From positions 1-26,607 of the forward strand of contig JAPTUI010000276.1 in NCBI GenBank assembly GCA_028067895.1: DNA of 26,607 nt. The letters run 5' to 3'. The stretch comes from Pseudomonadota bacterium. Lineage in GTDB: Bacteria; Pseudomonadota; Gammaproteobacteria; Steroidobacterales; Steroidobacteraceae. A model generated the notes under the pieces. That model searched no databases. It was not told the DNA's origin and was given only the letters and a program-made list of their open reading frames with translations. This document shows positions 24,149 through 26,607 of the stretch, one piece after another (the first letter of the stretch is position 1; each line of letters opens with the position of its first letter). The position numbers and the translations under genes were made by a program.

Positions 24149-25435
24149 TCAATGGGCACCACGCACTTCGAGCCGACGCGCAGCCTCGGGCATGAGTAAC
24201 TCGCGCGACGTCATGCGATTGCTCAAGGCGAGCAGGACGGCGGCGAGTACCCAAGCGAGCGGCGGGAACCAGCTGATCAGGCTGGCGACGGGTTGAATGC
24301 CCAGAAGAATGCTCATATAGGCGACGGTCGCGGATGAGGCCAGCCAGTAGCGGAGCCGGTACGGTTCGTGGTTGCGGCGAGCGGTCATGGGGGCCTGGGC
24401 ATTCGCCATGCTCACAACTGCAATCGTGGCGGCCGGCAGCCATGCAGGCATCGGCAGTATGATGCTCGGTGCCAGGCGACCGAAAAGCCATGCTGCGCTC
24501 ACGGTCAGCATGAGTGGGGAGAGTTGGACTGCTTGAAGCAAAAACGTCGTGCGCCCCGTCGTCAGTGGCAGGCACCGCCACATCCACAATGAGCGGGTCC
24601 AGCGCTGGGCGACGATGACGGACCCGAGCGACACGGAGCCGAGAAATGTCCAGAGCACCGCTTCCGGTGCATGAGGGTAGGCGTTGCGCAGGAGCACGAT
24701 TCCGCTCAAGCCGAGGCATGACATCCACGCGGTTTGACTCAGCACGGATGAAAGGAGCACCCGCCGTAGCGGCGCGGAAGTTCTAGAGTGGGGCGCCGCT
24801 TCGTGGTTGGGGAGACGGCCGCCGGGTGACGCATCTGCCGTGGGCACCTGTCCAAGGTGGGCGCGCAATAAGGAGAGGAGCAAGAGTGTGTTTCCCACCG
24901 ATATGATGACGATTGACAAAAGTCGCGCGGGATACTGCAGCGGGTAGCCGTAGGTGGCCAGTAGGAACGGGACACCCCAGGCGGACAGCGAGGCCAGGGT
25001 GCGGCGTCGGTCGGCGACGAACCCGGTGCGCAGGGGAAGCCAGGCGAGATAACCGAAGGCCGACCAGACCCCGGCGACCTGCAGGACGATGGATGATGTG
25101 GGCGGCATGGGCCAGGCCGTGCTTCGGTTGTTCAGCCCCGCGAGTAGCAGTGATGCGCTCAATGCGAGTGCCGGCAGGAGCGCCACGGTGCACCAGTGAG
25201 CCAGTGCAATGTCGCGCCGGGAAATCGGCAGAATCTGCCAGGGCAGTCCGCGGGCGGGCGCCGTCTGAGTGCCGGCAACAGCGAGCAGAAGTACTCCGGG
25301 GAGAAGTTCGTGCGGTGCACCGAGTGCCCATGCCGCGCTGGTGACCACCAGCTGGAGCGCCAGGGCGGCGCAGAGCCATGCTCCTGCGGAGCTGCGCAGG
25401 TGGTGGAGCAGGAGTTTCCCGACATTGCCGACCAT
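24149..25435 (-). CDS. ABC transporter membrane protein (ABC-2-like permease)
   Basis: 428 residues from ATG 25435, which begins 8 bases after the ATPase stop; an in-frame TTG at 25447 is possible. The protein is almost entirely hydrophobic, with about ten membrane segments in two halves and a polar loop near residues 205-225, and has no ATP-binding motifs. It is the likely membrane partner of the ATPase encoded just upstream. Together with the GntR gene this gives the YtrA-YtrB-permease layout, which in Firmicutes and Xanthomonadales responds to cell-wall-active compounds. The family is divergent and I cannot name a substrate. Confidence 0.75.
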   Translation of the reverse strand: MVGNVGKLLLHHLRSSAGAWLCAALALQLVVTSAAWALGAPHELLPGVLLLAVAGTQTAPARGLPWQILPISRRDIALAHWCTVALLPALALSASLLLAGLNNRSTAWPMPPTSSIVLQVAGVWSAFGYLAWLPLRTGFVADRRRTLASLSAWGVPFLLATYGYPLQYPARLLSIVIISVGNTLLLLSLLRAHLGQVPTADASPGGRLPNHEAAPHSRTSAPLRRVLLSSVLSQTAWMSCLGLSGIVLLRNAYPHAPEAVLWTFLGSVSLGSVIVAQRWTRSLWMWRCLPLTTGRTTFLLQAVQLSPLMLTVSAAWLFGRLAPSIILPMPAWLPAATIAVVSMANAQAPMTARRNHEPYRLRYWLASSATVAYMSILLGIQPVASLISWFPPLAWVLAAVLLALSNRMTSRELLMPEAARRLEVRGAH

Positions 25436-25443
25436 GACGTATC

Positions 25444-26343
25444 TCAATACGGTCGCCAGGGCCGACGGGCATCGTCGGAGCGGATCAGGGTCAGAAAGAG
25501 TTCCTCGAGGGTCAGTGCAGTGATGGAGATGAGGTCCAGACCATTTGCCCGCAGCAGCTGTGGCGTCGTGACATGCAAATCGAGCAGTGCTCGAGCGCGG
25601 GCGTCGCGCTGTTCGAAGACGGTCACGCCTTGCTCGGGCAGAGCGTGAGCATTGGTGTTGGTGATCTCTACCACACGGTAGCGTTCAAGGAGTTCATCAA
25701 TCGGGCTCGCAGTGAGGAGCTTGCCGTCATTGAGCAATGCCACGTGATCAGCGATTCGTTCGACGTCCCCGAGCTGGTGCGAGGAGATGAGGATGGTATG
25801 GGATTCGTTCTCCATGAAGCGCAGCAGCTCGACGAAGATCGCCCGTTTTGAGACCGGGTCCAGTCCGATCGTGGGCTCATCCAGGATCAGCAGTTCGCAC
25901 TCGCGCGAGAGCGCGAGAATCAATGCAAGCTTGGTCCGCTGTCCGAAGGACAGCTCGGCAATGCGCTGCGTCCGATGGATCTCGAGCAGTCTCTGCAGCC
26001 GTTCGCAGCGAGTGTGCACCCAGTCGGGATAGAAATCGCGCACGAAGTCGATCGCTCTGCCGACGGTCCGCCATGCGGAGTAATCAAGTTCGGGGCTGAC
26101 GAAGCCGATGCGCCGTTTGATGTCGGCTTCCCGTGCAGGGAACGGCAATCCCAGTAATTCGATTTCACCGGTTTGCGGACGTCCAGCCCCGATCGTCAGG
26201 TTCAACGTGCTGGTCTTGCCGGCGCCGTTGGGGCCGATCAGGGCGTAAATGGCGCCTCGGGGGATCGTCAGATTCAACGGTCCCAGTGAGAAGTCCGGTC
26301 CGAGGCTGCTGAAAACACCCTTCAATTCAACCGCCATGCTCAT
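25444..26343 (-). CDS. ABC transporter ATP-binding protein (YtrB-like)
   Basis: 299 residues. Walker A GPNGAGKT (about 37-44), a Q-loop region (FVSPE), a signature LSFGQR in place of the standard LSGGQ, Walker B LLILDEP, the D-loop GLDP and the switch His in ISSHQ are all present. A C-terminal extension of about 80 residues follows the nucleotide-binding domain, as in the CcmA/YtrB group. It should power the membrane protein encoded next. Its ATG overlaps the stop of the GntR gene (ATGA), so the three genes form one operon controlled by that regulator. Confidence 0.9.
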   Translation of the reverse strand: MSMAVELKGVFSSLGPDFSLGPLNLTIPRGAIYALIGPNGAGKTSTLNLTIGAGRPQTGEIELLGLPFPAREADIKRRIGFVSPELDYSAWRTVGRAIDFVRDFYPDWVHTRCERLQRLLEIHRTQRIAELSFGQRTKLALILALSRECELLILDEPTIGLDPVSKRAIFVELLRFMENESHTILISSHQLGDVERIADHVALLNDGKLLTASPIDELLERYRVVEITNTNAHALPEQGVTVFEQRDARARALLDLHVTTPQLLRANGLDLISITALTLEELFLTLIRSDDARRPWRPY

Positions 26344-26607
26344 CGGTGTTCCCCGGTCTTCTGGGCTGTTGGTGGCAGTGAGTCCGCCAGCTCGCGTTGC
26401 AGGATTTCAACCAGCTCCCGATCCTCGAGACCGGCTTCCCGACCGGCGCGCACGGCGCTGCGCAGTGCGGCGATCGCGGCGTTGCGTCGCTCCTTTCTCG
26501 AGCGCTGCCCGCCGCCCGGCGCGGCGAACGTTCCCAGGCCCTGGTGCCTCAGGATCAGCCCGTCGCGCTCGAGCTCCTCGTAGGCCCGCTTGACCGTGAT
26601 CAGGCTC
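26340..26607 (-). CDS. GntR family regulator, YtrA subfamily (N-terminus outside window)
   Basis: 88 residues of the C-terminal part are visible. They begin within the winged helix-turn-helix (SLITVKRAYEELERDGLILR, then HQGLGTF), the GntR recognition helix and wing. A short helical tail follows (about 55 residues) rather than a FadR, HutC or MocR effector domain. The short tail and the downstream ABC genes identify the YtrA subfamily, whose members repress their own ABC operon. The stop overlaps the ATPase start by four bases. The promoter and operator are beyond the window edge. Confidence 0.85.
   Translation of the reverse strand, partial: SLITVKRAYEELERDGLILRHQGLGTFAAPGGGQRSRKERRNAAIAALRSAVRAGREAGLEDRELVEILQRELADSLPPTAQKTGEHR

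Noticed and set aside
1..26607. CRISPR arrays or other regularly spaced repeats
   Set aside because: No short direct repeats with regular unique spacers were seen; the only clear direct repeats are the three tRNA 3' ends and the promoter boxes.

Overview
The window is GC-rich bacterial DNA and reads like a gammaproteobacterial chromosome of the Xanthomonadales/Steroidobacterales kind. The clues are a TonB-dependent receptor of the Xanthomonas/Caulobacter type inside a sugar-use locus, a FucP/NagP-type sugar permease, a REC-EAL regulator and a YtrA-type GntR/ABC set. The assignment is inference from gene content; there is no rRNA or other taxonomic marker here.

Region 1 (1-3624): the tail of a probable BlaI/MecI repressor overlapping an M56 (BlaR1-like) membrane peptidase, then on the minus strand an MFS transporter and a response regulator with a c-di-GMP phosphodiesterase (EAL) domain.

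Region 2 (3794-8149): a tRNA-Val(CAC) gene with a good promoter, followed by an accessory segment. The 45-base 3' end of the tRNA recurs twice downstream in the same orientation (5895-5939, 42/45 identical; 7362-7406, 39/45). This cuts the segment into two modules, one carrying a Fic AMPylator-like protein and one an AAA ATPase with a DUF4143 domain. Beyond the last copy lies a DUF433/DUF5615 toxin-antitoxin-like pair whose toxin gene has an in-frame stop. No integrase is visible.

Region 3 (8682-10525): a 14-TM DHA2-type drug exporter, preceded by and stop/start-coupled to a 46-residue Cys-containing small ORF with a strong ribosome binding site.

Region 4 (11150-23668) is the most interesting part: what looks like a complete N-acetylgalactosamine (GalNAc) use locus. 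In order it has a secreted GH27 glycosidase with a ricin-type lectin domain and GalNAc-type specificity residues, a FucP/NagP-type permease, a chimeric regulator (RpiR helix-turn-helix joined to a DeoR sensor domain), a fusion of AgaS deaminase/isomerase with a ROK sugar kinase, KbaZ/GatZ/AgaZ, an AgaA/NagA-type deacetylase, and an outer-membrane TonB-dependent receptor. Palindromes sharing an AAAAATATT core sit upstream of both the glycosidase and the receptor and are candidate operators of the chimeric regulator. The proposed flow is: receptor and glycosidase release and import GalNAc, the permease moves it to the cytoplasm, the ROK half phosphorylates it, AgaA deacetylates it, the AgaS half deaminates/isomerises it to tagatose-6-phosphate, and KbaZ/AgaZ takes part in the next step.

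Region 5 (24149-26607): a minus-strand GntR (partial) - ABC ATPase - membrane permease operon of the YtrA/YtrB type.
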